Part shown: one piece after another, positions 18,801-26,910 of the stretch
Layout: each line of letters starts with the position of its first letter
How positions within the stretch are numbered: the first letter of the stretch is position 1
Assembly (NCBI RefSeq): GCF_025947065.1
Contig: NZ_CP109994.1
Location: forward strand, 2,170,001-2,234,000
Source of the DNA: Flavobacterium sp. N1736
Lineage (GTDB): Bacteria > Bacteroidota > Bacteroidia > Flavobacteriales > Flavobacteriaceae
Direction of reading: 5' to 3'
Length of the DNA: 64,000 bases
Program-made: the position numbers and the translations under genes
Notes under the pieces: model-generated
Told to the model about the DNA's origin: nothing
Seen by the model: only the letters and a program-made list of their open reading frames with translations
Database searches by the model: none

Positions 18801-20532
18801 CTGAAGTTGCTGTAACTGTAACACCAGAAACTCCTGTTGTTCCGTTAAGAACTGTTCCGCTAACTGTATATAAAGGCTGAGTTCCATTAATAACAACTCC
18901 TGTTTGGTTCGTTGTTACATTGGTTAACGTTACGGGAGTAAAAGTATAAGTGGCTTTTAAAGCTGTAAGTATATAATTTTGTCCCGAAGTTAAATTACTG
19001 AACGTGAAATTTCCTCCTGTAGAAACTACTGTTTGCAATACTACATTGCTTGCGTTTCTTAATTCAACGGTAACATTTGGTACTAAAGCTGATCCGTTTT
19101 TTACTGAACCTGCAATACTTACTGTTCCCGGAACAACGCTTCCGAATGATGTATCTACCTGTGTTAATAAGGAGTTTGGAATTGAACCTCTTGTATCCTG
19201 AGATAATTCCCAAACCATACCTCCGGCAAGATTTCTCGATTTAATATACTGCACTTTTAAATCCATCGATTGTTTATCTTCATAAGAGATGAACTGTTTT
19301 AAAGTAGCATTGTATAAGTAAGGAACTTTTGTGGTGTTATCAAAGTAACGCACCCATCCTGCAGAAGCTGCGGCTGGTGTAACCAACATGGTGTTTGGAT
19401 CTAAATAAGCGTGTGAATTGGTAACGGGATTTCCGACTAAATCGCAAATTTCGATACTTCCTGATTTTTCGCAAGCTGCCGGTCCGTCCCATGTTCCTGT
19501 TGGATTTTGCGGATTTGTACATCCTGCAACAACATCTCTTGGAGCTGAAACGAATAATCCATTTGTTGAATTTGTCGCTACATGATCAAATTTTTTCCCG
19601 TAAAAAGGCAATCCCATGATTAATTTATTCGCAGGAAAACCAACAACATTCAAGTATTGATTTGTTAATTCGTCTAATGATTCTGATTGTGTTGCTCCAT
19701 AAAGCGGATCATTTGTGTTTCCACTTGCATACAAAGGGGCATTGTAGCATGTTTTATCATACCAGTTTCCACCAAAATCATATCCAAAATAAGTAATGTA
19801 ATCACAATACGTCGAAATGTCTTCTGTCATTCCGTATTGTGCTCTGTTTGATGGTCCTAAATATTGCGAAGCCACTTTACGAACATTGTTTCCGGCAGCA
19901 ATCGAGATTAATTTATTTGGCATTGCCTGACGCATTGCTTTCAATAAATACACTAAATTTTTGTTGTCGTCCGGGCTGTACTTTTGCGGAGGAATTGGTG
20001 CTCCGTTAATTACTTCAGTACCGTCTGTTCCACCAGAAAGAGGATACTCCCAGTCAATGTCGAATCCGTCAATAAAAGGATACGTAACAATGAAGTTTGC
20101 CATATCTGCAGCCAAAGCGGCTCTTGCAACGGGACTTGCTGCAATTGGAGAAAGATCCTGACCTTTTGTCCATCCTCCAACAGAAATTAAAATTTTAAGA
20201 TGCGGGTACTTTTCTTTTAATTTTTTCAAATCATAAAAATTCCCTTTTACAGGAGCATCCCACGGTATTCCGCCTTCCATATGCTCAAAATCAGCATAGG
20301 TGTCCAAACATAACAACTTTGTATTCTCCGGATGTGCGGGATCATAAGTTGTTCCATAAAAAGAATAATTCAAATGCGTAATTTTACTTCCATCTATCTT
20401 GGGAACGTTGAAATCCCTTGCATAAATAGACCATTGCGCATAGTACCCTACTACTTTTTTACCGTGGGCTGGTTGGGCCAGGGCAAGTAAGGGAAACAGT
20501 AACAAAAAAAGCAATCTGTAATAATGTTTCAT
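15802..20532 (-). CDS. chiA: Secreted chitinase ChiA with two GH18 domains and T9SS sorting domain
   Basis: 1576 residues; F. johnsoniae ChiA is about the same size and order. Signal peptide 1-19. GH18 domain 1 about 25-465 with DGFDIDWEY (catalytic E162). Middle: several carboxypeptidase-regulatory-like repeats (SGSVLNNTTPVSGV type), two near-identical modules of about 100 residues (about 730-925), then Ig-like sequence. GH18 domain 2 about 1145-1465 with FDGVDIDFEGG (E1265). The last 95 residues have the look of a T9SS C-terminal domain (HVDVFNTIGQTL, then a final strand). It hydrolyses crystalline chitin; two GH18 domains on one chain suggest exo and endo actions together. Last gene of the minus-strand chitin group. 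Confidence 0.96.
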   Translation of the reverse strand: MKHYYRLLFLLLFPLLALAQPAHGKKVVGYYAQWSIYARDFNVPKIDGSKITHLNYSFYGTTYDPAHPENTKLLCLDTYADFEHMEGGIPWDAPVKGNFYDLKKLKEKYPHLKILISVGGWTKGQDLSPIAASPVARAALAADMANFIVTYPFIDGFDIDWEYPLSGGTDGTEVINGAPIPPQKYSPDDNKNLVYLLKAMRQAMPNKLISIAAGNNVRKVASQYLGPSNRAQYGMTEDISTYCDYITYFGYDFGGNWYDKTCYNAPLYASGNTNDPLYGATQSESLDELTNQYLNVVGFPANKLIMGLPFYGKKFDHVATNSTNGLFVSAPRDVVAGCTNPQNPTGTWDGPAACEKSGSIEICDLVGNPVTNSHAYLDPNTMLVTPAAASAGWVRYFDNTTKVPYLYNATLKQFISYEDKQSMDLKVQYIKSRNLAGGMVWELSQDTRGSIPNSLLTQVDTSFGSVVPGTVSIAGSVKNGSALVPNVTVELRNASNVVLQTVVSTGGNFTFSNLTSGQNYILTALKATYTFTPVTLTNVTTNQTGVVINGTQPLYTVSGTVLNGTTGVSGVTVTATSGSTVLTAVSNASGVYSVAGLTAGLNFTVTAAKTGFSYTPTSTVYNVIDSNKTLNFAQGAPIVYYTVSGSVLNNTTPVSGVTITATSTAGTFTATTNSSGVYTIANLPSGGNYTVTAALAGQTYTPASTVYTNLTANKTLNFTQDVIVTPTNKISGTVKNGTTPVAGAKVEIVLPWTDSTHNWKSVIAVTDAQGKYSFDNSVVAGYTTITSLKLNTWENAETTYYPNNLANFAVPANPTVYNFNTSATAKSAQVLANLISGSVKNGTVAVAGAKVEIVLPWTDNTHNWKSVLATTDASGNYTFDNSVVAGYTQILSLKLNSWENGEVTYYPNNLANFAVPTSPTVYNFNRQAVVATKPVVTITAPTASAIAINLGSSINFVASVGLSAADATTISSVVFSLDGQTLSATNSSGTYTSVWTPAANQFSLSHTLTVTATASNGTTDAKTYSFTLTCSGANCPNSLPVITWNSPSNTTVNQSSFQVVPISVTAVDSNGSVSGVTITINGGTFNMTAGANNIYTYNFTPTAYQDYPVVIKATDNQSGVTTLNNTIKIAPVSTNRFIPLPSKIILGYAHSWENASAPFLYFSQMVGSKFNVVDYSFVETVNRDGYTPILTTNDTRYLTNGVFNKQLLKNDIKSLRDSGVPVIVSIGGQNGHVVLDNVTQKNIFVNGLKAIIDEYQFDGVDIDFEGGSMNFNAGGLRDISYAGISAYPRLKNVVDAFKELKAYYGTGFLLTAAPETQYVQGGYSTYTDTFGSFLPIIQNLRNELDLLAVQLYNTGGENGLDGQYYGSAKKANMVTALTDMVIKGYNIATTGMHFDGLPASKVLIALPACPSAAGSGYLTPAEGISAMNYLRTGTTFSGRTYTMQPGGPYPSLRGLMTWSVNWDASSCGNSSELSKAYAAYFASAGKTLAVEKIEAKSNTIVYFKNNALTVTNETEDIAHVDVFNTIGQTLVNHQNVQNNKEILLQNQSFATKQIFIVVVTDKAGNKKSFKVMNFLN
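17755..18345 (-). repeat. Tandem module inside ChiA
   Basis: Two adjacent coding repeats of about 100 codons (about 18038-18345 and 17755-18030). Both start with SG-VKNGT-VAGAKVEIVL and end at TVYNFN, with most residues identical. Confidence 0.85.
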
Positions 20533-21036
20533 AGTTAATTAATATTGGTTAATAGAAAATAAATATTCCAATTACAATACTTTACATACCAACAAAGCAT
20601 GCAAACAGAATAACCGGGATTCAAGAACTGCAATCGAAAAACATGCAATCCGTTGGAAATTAATTCATATTACGTTCTATAAATAAATATTACTATTACT
20701 GATTCTACCATAATCTTAGCAAATAGTATTGATTGATATTTATGTATAATTCTTTTAAAAATTAGTATTACATACAAATGATAAATTTGGGATAACTCAT
20801 CAATCTAAATACTTGGTTTTGTCATGTTTTTATTCTTACTTTATTTGGTTTTTTAAGGTTAATACTCTTTTAATGGTTATTTTTTAATGATTTTATTGGT
20901 TAATTTTTTTAAAGTTTGAAAATTTTTTTTGTCCGAAGTTTTACTATAATTACCTCTACTGAAGTTTTGCAGTAGAGATAATTAAAATTCTAAACAGGTA
21001 ACATAAACTTACTAAACACTAATTCAAACCAAACTT
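20533..21036. other. 504-bp spacer between the GH20 gene and chiA
   Basis: AT-rich and without a gene. A 14-bp hairpin (20948-20961 with 20970-20983, one G-T pair) lies about 55 bp after the GH20 stop and may end or slow GH20 transcription, but no T run follows. I found no clear TAnnTTTG promoter for chiA and no copy of the susC upstream element. Confidence 0.6.
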
Positions 21037-23103
21037 TTATATTAATTTCTTTAAGCTTGCATAAACTGCGAGCTCAACATCTGCGTGATCTTTTGTGTTA
21101 CATTGTTCGATTAAACGCTGCAAATCCTCCAATTTTAAAGTCGATTTATTATCTAAAACAAGCAGCAATTCCTGCGATGCATCATTTAATTTTTTCGATA
21201 AAGGTAAAATTGGCTGTACTAGCGGCGCTGTGGAACTCAACTCAACCAAACCTTTATTTACGGCAATCCATTTGTTTAAAAATCCTGCTACTTTTGCTTT
21301 ATTTTCAGCCGTTTTATTGGTCTGATATTGTGTTACGGCATCATCAAACGCCAAAGCATCTTTCGCATCCGGCGTGCATGCATCTGCAAAAAGTGTAAAC
21401 GGCGAATACATTTGATATTCTGTTCCGCCTTTATTTCTTGTATATCCTTTTAACGGTTCGCAAACATTCGTGAATTCGTTAAGCGATTTTATATTTTGGT
21501 TATTGGCAATATTTCTTAAAATAACGGCTCTGTTGCGAATGTGCGTTAATCCAAGTTCTTCTAATCTAAAAGAAACTGTTTCAAGACGTTTGCGCATGCT
21601 TGCCAAATCTGTAATATCTTCTGCAGACCAAAGTCTTTCTGCAATTGCGGCTGTTCTTGGCCAAAGTCTTGAATCTATTGTTGTTGGTGTTGCAAGTTCT
21701 GTCCACATTGTAGCTTCTCCGCCCAAAATTCTTGCTTTTTCTTCGGCCGTTAAATCGGCACCTTTTGGCATTGGATCATTTAAATAATGACTTGCAATTG
21801 GGTACATCAAATCGATATAATATCCGTTTGATAATACTGTCTTGTATCCTTTTTTTACTGCATCTGTCAAAGATTGTCCTGCAACCATTCCTTCATTTGG
21901 TCCTCTCCAGGAATGAATAATGGCTTCTTTTGACATGTTTTTGGTCAAAATTTCTTCCCATCCCATTAATTGCTTTCCGTGTTTTTTAAGCATCGGAACT
22001 AATTGCATGGTAAAATATGTTTGCAATTCGTGGTTTGTGGCTAATTTATTTTTCTTTTTAAACTCCTGGATTTTCGGGTTTGCATCCCAATCTTTCCCCT
22101 CATTTTCATCTCCCCCGATATGAAAATAAGCTCCGGGAAATAAAGGGCAAACCTCATCAAAAAGTTCACTTAATAACTGATATGTTTTAGGATTTGAAGG
22201 ATCTAATGTTGGCGAAAAAATACCTGCATTTCTTTCAACTCCATAGGTCGCAATTGCGGTTCCCTGAATATTTTTTTCTGAAGTTCCGCCTGTCAGCGTA
22301 ATCACTTTGCTGCCAATTTCCGGATACGCCGTAAGAATTGCAGTTCCGTGACCGGGAACATCTATTTCCGGAACGATCAAAATACCGCGCTCATCTGCAT
22401 ATTTTACGATATTTCTAATTTCCTCTTGTGTGTAATACATTCCATCCGAAGCTAATTCGATTAACTTAGTATGTTTTTTCATTTCGATTCTCCAACCCTG
22501 ATCGTCTACCAAATGCCAGTGAAAAACATTCATTTTCATGGCAGCAAGTCCGTCGATATTTCTTTTGATAACATCTACCGGCTGAAAATGTCTTGCAGCG
22601 TCAATCATTAAACCTCTCCATGTAAATCTTGGAAAATCTGAAATTTGTGAGTTAGGGAAATAAAATGAGGTATTATTATTCTGCAGCATCTGCAATAACG
22701 TTTCAAGGCCGTGTAAAGCGCCTAAATCGCTGGTTGCATTGATTGTAATTTTATTTTGAGCGATGTCTAAATGATAACTTTCGTCTTCATACAAACCAAT
22801 TTTTCCGCTTTTGGTACAGTTTATCTGAAGTTCGGCATCCGGAGCTTCATTTAATTTTGTAATGAAACCTTGTTGAAAAAAGATACCGGTTCTACCATCT
22901 AGGCGGCGTAAAAAACGAGTTACTCCTCCAAAAATTCTTGGATTTGGATTTCCGGTAATGTTTACTTTAAAGTTTTTATTTAAAGCAAAATTTCCGTCGT
23001 TTAAAACAACACTTTGAGGCCACGGCATAAGATTTAGCTGCTCTTTCTGGATCTGAGCACTAGAAGTTACACCTGCTAGTAGTAGGACTAATAAATATTT
23101 CAT
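21037..23103 (-). CDS. GH20 beta-N-acetylhexosaminidase
   Basis: 688 residues with a signal peptide (1-16). An N-terminal GH20b-like domain (about 20-150) is followed by the GH20 barrel: FTWRGLMIDAARHFQPVDVIK, HWHLVDDQGWRIEMKK, IVPEIDVPGHG, and the catalytic pair HIGGDE with D332-E333, then WEEIL and WPRTAAIAERLWS. It removes terminal GlcNAc from chitooligosaccharides by substrate-assisted catalysis, most likely in the periplasm. It lies between the NagB fusion and chiA, 156 bp after the former. Confidence 0.95.
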   Translation of the reverse strand: MKYLLVLLLAGVTSSAQIQKEQLNLMPWPQSVVLNDGNFALNKNFKVNITGNPNPRIFGGVTRFLRRLDGRTGIFFQQGFITKLNEAPDAELQINCTKSGKIGLYEDESYHLDIAQNKITINATSDLGALHGLETLLQMLQNNNTSFYFPNSQISDFPRFTWRGLMIDAARHFQPVDVIKRNIDGLAAMKMNVFHWHLVDDQGWRIEMKKHTKLIELASDGMYYTQEEIRNIVKYADERGILIVPEIDVPGHGTAILTAYPEIGSKVITLTGGTSEKNIQGTAIATYGVERNAGIFSPTLDPSNPKTYQLLSELFDEVCPLFPGAYFHIGGDENEGKDWDANPKIQEFKKKNKLATNHELQTYFTMQLVPMLKKHGKQLMGWEEILTKNMSKEAIIHSWRGPNEGMVAGQSLTDAVKKGYKTVLSNGYYIDLMYPIASHYLNDPMPKGADLTAEEKARILGGEATMWTELATPTTIDSRLWPRTAAIAERLWSAEDITDLASMRKRLETVSFRLEELGLTHIRNRAVILRNIANNQNIKSLNEFTNVCEPLKGYTRNKGGTEYQMYSPFTLFADACTPDAKDALAFDDAVTQYQTNKTAENKAKVAGFLNKWIAVNKGLVELSSTAPLVQPILPLSKKLNDASQELLLVLDNKSTLKLEDLQRLIEQCNTKDHADVELAVYASLKKLI

Positions 23104-23259
23104 TTTTATTTTTTTGAAAAGATGTTACCGAAGCAACATTAATAATATAAGGAAAACAAATTCAGAAAGACTTTCAAGAAACCCTCACAATTGCTATGAA
23201 AGCCGATCTGAATTTTGTGGTTTGATTCGCTCTCACCCGAATCCTTTTTAAAAACAACG

Positions 23260-25197
23260 CTAATAGTCAAAACGCTTAAACGCCTCGATAGCTTCGTACT
23301 CAGCCAAACCTAGTTCATCATATAAGATGGCTGTATTTTTGTTACGATCTTCTGCCCTAACCCAAAATTCCCTGGAGTCATTTCCCTGAAACATTACTCT
23401 GTCTTTTTGTGATTGGTGGTATAAAATCGCGTGTCGTTTTAATAATACTTCTGATGGAGAAAGCGGAACAGCCATATCAATTTCGTGAATGTCCCATTCG
23501 TGCCACGCTCCTCTGTAAAGCCATAACCAGCAATCATCCATGTATTTTTCAGGTTTTAATTGCTTCATGGCTGCAAAAATCGCATTTAAACATACTTCAT
23601 GTGTTCCGTGCGGATCTGCCAAATCTCCTGCTGCAAATACCTGATGTGGTTTTATTTTGGCAATAATATCTTTTACAATGGCAATATCTTCTGGCCCTAG
23701 CGGATTTTTCTTAACCTGTCCTGTTTCATAAAACGGAAGATCGAGAAAGTGTGTGTTTTCATCTTTTAAGCCAATGTATCTTGTTGCTGCATACGATTCT
23801 CGTCTTCTTATAAGTCCTTTTAATTTTCGAACTTCTAAGGAGTCGATTTGATTTTCTGATTTGCTATTCAAAAATTCAATTACAGATTTAAAGTTTATGC
23901 CACTTCCTGCTTCACCAACAAAATCTTTGGCAACTTCAGCAAATTTTAAGGCTTCGTCGTCTGTAACAGCTATATTTCCGGAGGTTTGATATACTACGTG
24001 TACATCGTGACCTTGTTTTATCAATTTTGAAAAAGTTCCTCCCATAGAAATCACATCATCATCCGGATGCGGACTAAAAAGAATCACTCGTTTTTTTGCA
24101 GGATTTGCTCTTTCCGGACGATGTGAATCGTCTGTGTTTGGTTTTCCACCCGGCCATCCTGTGATGGTATGCTGCAATACGTTGAACATATTGATGTTCA
24201 AATCATAAGCAGAACCTTCTTGTGCCAATAGATCAGACATTCCGTTATTGTTGTAATCACGGTCTGTTAATTTTAATATGGATTGTTTTGTTTTTTGGCA
24301 TAACCAAACAATCGCTTTGCTTTTTAATTCTTGTGTCCAAATACATTCTCCAACAAGCCATGGCGTTTTAAAACGCGTTAATTCTACAGCTGCAGACTGG
24401 TCTAAAACGAAAGTCGCATTTGGGTGGTTTTGTAAAAATGTTGCGGGAACTTCTGAACTGATATCTCCCTGTATGGTTCTTTTAATGATATCGGCTTTGT
24501 TTTGTCCCCAAGCCATTAATACGATTCTTTTTGATCTCATGATGGTAGAAACTCCCATGGTAATCGCTCTTTTTGGAACGTTGTCTATACCATTAAAATC
24601 TGACGAGGCATCTACTCTTGTAATATGATCCAGTGTAATAATTCTTGTACCGGAGTTAATGTGCGATCCCGGTTCGTTAAAACCTACGTGACCTGTACGC
24701 CCAATTCCTAATAATTGAAAATCAAGTCCGCCAACACTTTTAATATTCATTTCATAATCAATACAGTATTGATTTAACTCATCTATAGCGACATTACCAT
24801 CCGGAATATTAACGTTTTCCGGTTTAATATCAATATGATTAAAAAGATGCTGGTGCATGAAATAGTGGTAGCTCTGATTGTTTTCTCTTGTCATTGGATA
24901 ATATTCATCCAGATTAAAAGTGATTACATTGCTAAAACTAAGGCCTTCTTCTCTGTGCATTCTCACTAATTCTTCGTACACTTTTATAGGAGATGAACCT
25001 GTTGCCAAACCTAACACACAAGCTTTATTTTTTTCTTGTTTGGTTCTGATCAATTGTGCAATTTCCTGGGCAACAATTATCGAAGCTTCGGCAGAACTTT
25101 TGAAAATTTCGTTATGAATTTTTTCGAATCTGGTCTCTTCAAATTTTCCTGCACTTTTATAGCTGATATCAGGTTTTATTTCTAAAGCACTTTTCAT
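23260..25197 (-). CDS. nagB: Glucosamine-6-phosphate deaminase fused to a PIG-L deacetylase-like domain
   Basis: 645 residues from ATG at 25197 (MKSALEIKPD), preceded by an AAGGA-like site; the upstream in-frame start at 25248 is less likely. N-terminal NagB domain (about 20-290): ITFNLDEYYPM and LGIGRTGHVGFNEPGS, the catalytic Asp/His/Glu region. C-terminal PIG-L domain (about 370-640) with SPHPDDDVISMGG, the zinc motif, and DPHGTHEVC. No signal peptide: cytoplasmic. NagB converts GlcN-6-P to Fru-6-P and ammonia. This fusion is common in Bacteroidetes; the attached deacetylase may make GlcN-6-P from GlcNAc-6-P, replacing NagA, which is absent from this locus. That last point is inference. 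Confidence 0.92.
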   Translation of the reverse strand: MKSALEIKPDISYKSAGKFEETRFEKIHNEIFKSSAEASIIVAQEIAQLIRTKQEKNKACVLGLATGSSPIKVYEELVRMHREEGLSFSNVITFNLDEYYPMTRENNQSYHYFMHQHLFNHIDIKPENVNIPDGNVAIDELNQYCIDYEMNIKSVGGLDFQLLGIGRTGHVGFNEPGSHINSGTRIITLDHITRVDASSDFNGIDNVPKRAITMGVSTIMRSKRIVLMAWGQNKADIIKRTIQGDISSEVPATFLQNHPNATFVLDQSAAVELTRFKTPWLVGECIWTQELKSKAIVWLCQKTKQSILKLTDRDYNNNGMSDLLAQEGSAYDLNINMFNVLQHTITGWPGGKPNTDDSHRPERANPAKKRVILFSPHPDDDVISMGGTFSKLIKQGHDVHVVYQTSGNIAVTDDEALKFAEVAKDFVGEAGSGINFKSVIEFLNSKSENQIDSLEVRKLKGLIRRRESYAATRYIGLKDENTHFLDLPFYETGQVKKNPLGPEDIAIVKDIIAKIKPHQVFAAGDLADPHGTHEVCLNAIFAAMKQLKPEKYMDDCWLWLYRGAWHEWDIHEIDMAVPLSPSEVLLKRHAILYHQSQKDRVMFQGNDSREFWVRAEDRNKNTAILYDELGLAEYEAIEAFKRFDY

Positions 25198-25233
25198 TTT
25201 TTCCTTTTTATAGTAATTACCGTTTTGGTTTTG

Positions 25234-25269
25234 AAATGGTATAAGCAATTTTCACCGCTTATACCATTT
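25234..25269. other. Hairpin between susD1 and nagB
   Basis: Perfect 13-bp stem (25234-25246 with 25257-25269), 10-nt loop, extended by partial pairing outside. There is no T run after it on the minus strand, so it may be a processing or partial termination site that lowers nagB/GH20 expression relative to susC1D1. Confidence 0.6.
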
Positions 25270-25310
25270 GCTAACCAAACTTAATATTCTTTTTTTTTTT
25301 TATTTTTTTT

Positions 25311-26900
25311 TTAGAAGTTAGATCCGGTAGTATCCCACCATAATCTTGTTCCTCCTGTATCAGGACCTCCTAACTTAGAAATTCCACTATCTACACCACC
25401 TTGATTGCTTGATTTTTCAGATTGAACAAAATTGATTCTTCTTACACCAAACTCAGTTGTGATTGTGTTTCCACTATAATTTTTAAGTACCGGGAAAAGT
25501 TTTGGATACCCTGTTCTTCTGTAATCAGACCATGCTTCTTGTCCTTCAGGGAAACCTGCAATCCATTTTTGAGTAATAATTTTTTGCAATTTCACTTCGT
25601 TAGTTGCTGCTTCATCCCAAGCCACAGTAACGTTGTTTACCGCTGGAGAATTATTTATCGGAAATTTAGGGTCAACATAAGCTTTAGGTAATTTTGTATT
25701 ATCAGCAATATAAGCTGCTACACCTGCTGCATCTCTTTGTCCAAATGATGCTGCAATACCTTGCTCATATAGTGATTTAGCATCACCTCCCATATCCCAT
25801 CCTCTTAATGCACCTTCTGCTCTTAAAAAATAAGCTTCGGCAGTAGTCATTAAAACAATTTCGTTTGTTTTTGCAACAGTTCCAAGACCAGAAAAATCCT
25901 GGTGATCTGCTTTTGCAGCAATTTCAATTCCGGTACGAACTCCTTTGTATTGACCAGGAAATTGTGTTGAAGGATCAAAATACGCTTCCGTTCTTGGATC
26001 TTCGTATCCGCCCATAATTGACTCCATATCTGCAGACATACGAATGTCTAACCATGAACCACTAATTGTTGCAAGCGGGTTTGTATAAACCGGAGATATA
26101 ATTTTAAATAAATCACCGTTTGATTGCATTACTCCAAATTTGTGTGCTACAGCTTTTTCTGCCTGAAGTTTTGCTAATGCAGGATTTACTTTTACAATAC
26201 GCATTGCTAATCTTAAACGTAAAGTGTTAGCAAATTTTACCCATTGTTTGTATTTTCCTTTGTATGCTGTTAAATCAGTTGTTTTAAAAGTACTTTCTCC
26301 AGTATCTCCGTCATCAACTCTTTGTGTTAAATCTGCAACAGCTATATCCAATTCATTAAAAAATTGGTTATAAACTTGCTCCTGGCTGTCATATTCTGTT
26401 GGACTTGTGTTTCCGTATTTAGAATAGATAATAGGACCAAAAGTATCTGTTAATCTGTGCATTCCTTCTACTTTCAAAATCAATGATAAGGCATAAAACT
26501 GATCGAATTTTCCTTTTGATTTCTTTTCAATATCTACTGCATTATACATTACATTTTTATAAGCATAATCCCAGATAAATCCGTTCCAGCCATCAACCAA
26601 TGCATACGTTGTATTGTTGATACCTCCTGCAAAACCTGTTGGCGTAGCCATGTATCCTGACCAGATATCACTGTTTAAGTTTTGTTGTAATTGGTATACC
26701 CACTCAAAATTGGCCGTGATAACCTGAATGTTATTAAATATAGGTGCAAAACCTTGTTTGATGTGGTTAAAATCCTGCTCTAATAATTCTGGTGTAATCC
26801 CTTCCTTATTGGTGTTAATTTCCTCAAAGTTGTCTGTGCAACCAAATGTTGTCAACAATGAAATGCAGACAGCTGCTTTTGTTATATTATTTAGTTTCAT
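25311..26900 (-). CDS. SusD-like chitin-binding lipoprotein (pair 1)
   Basis: 529 residues. Lipoprotein signal with lipobox LLTTFGC (Cys21), then TDNFEEINTNKEG, the usual SusD start. It belongs to the SusD/RagB family of the SusD-like_2 type: TPR-like helices with YKNVMYNAVDIEKKSKG, KGKYKQWVKFANTLRLRLAMRI, LMTTAEAYFLRAEGALRGW and the C-terminal NNPGG-like region. SusD proteins are outer-membrane surface lids that bind the glycan above the SusC barrel. The start is 10 bp after the susC1 stop, as is typical for the pair. The context says chitooligosaccharides. Confidence 0.93.
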   Translation of the reverse strand: MKLNNITKAAVCISLLTTFGCTDNFEEINTNKEGITPELLEQDFNHIKQGFAPIFNNIQVITANFEWVYQLQQNLNSDIWSGYMATPTGFAGGINNTTYALVDGWNGFIWDYAYKNVMYNAVDIEKKSKGKFDQFYALSLILKVEGMHRLTDTFGPIIYSKYGNTSPTEYDSQEQVYNQFFNELDIAVADLTQRVDDGDTGESTFKTTDLTAYKGKYKQWVKFANTLRLRLAMRIVKVNPALAKLQAEKAVAHKFGVMQSNGDLFKIISPVYTNPLATISGSWLDIRMSADMESIMGGYEDPRTEAYFDPSTQFPGQYKGVRTGIEIAAKADHQDFSGLGTVAKTNEIVLMTTAEAYFLRAEGALRGWDMGGDAKSLYEQGIAASFGQRDAAGVAAYIADNTKLPKAYVDPKFPINNSPAVNNVTVAWDEAATNEVKLQKIITQKWIAGFPEGQEAWSDYRRTGYPKLFPVLKNYSGNTITTEFGVRRINFVQSEKSSNQGGVDSGISKLGGPDTGGTRLWWDTTGSNF

Positions 26901-26910
26901 GTTTTTAATT

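Noticed and set aside
20948..20983. Hairpin after the GH20 gene as a definite terminator
   Set aside because: No T run follows on the minus strand; it is mentioned only as a hairpin.
21057..22123. Several plus-strand open frames inside the GH20 gene
   Set aside because: Shadow frames opposite a conserved enzyme with an intact active site.
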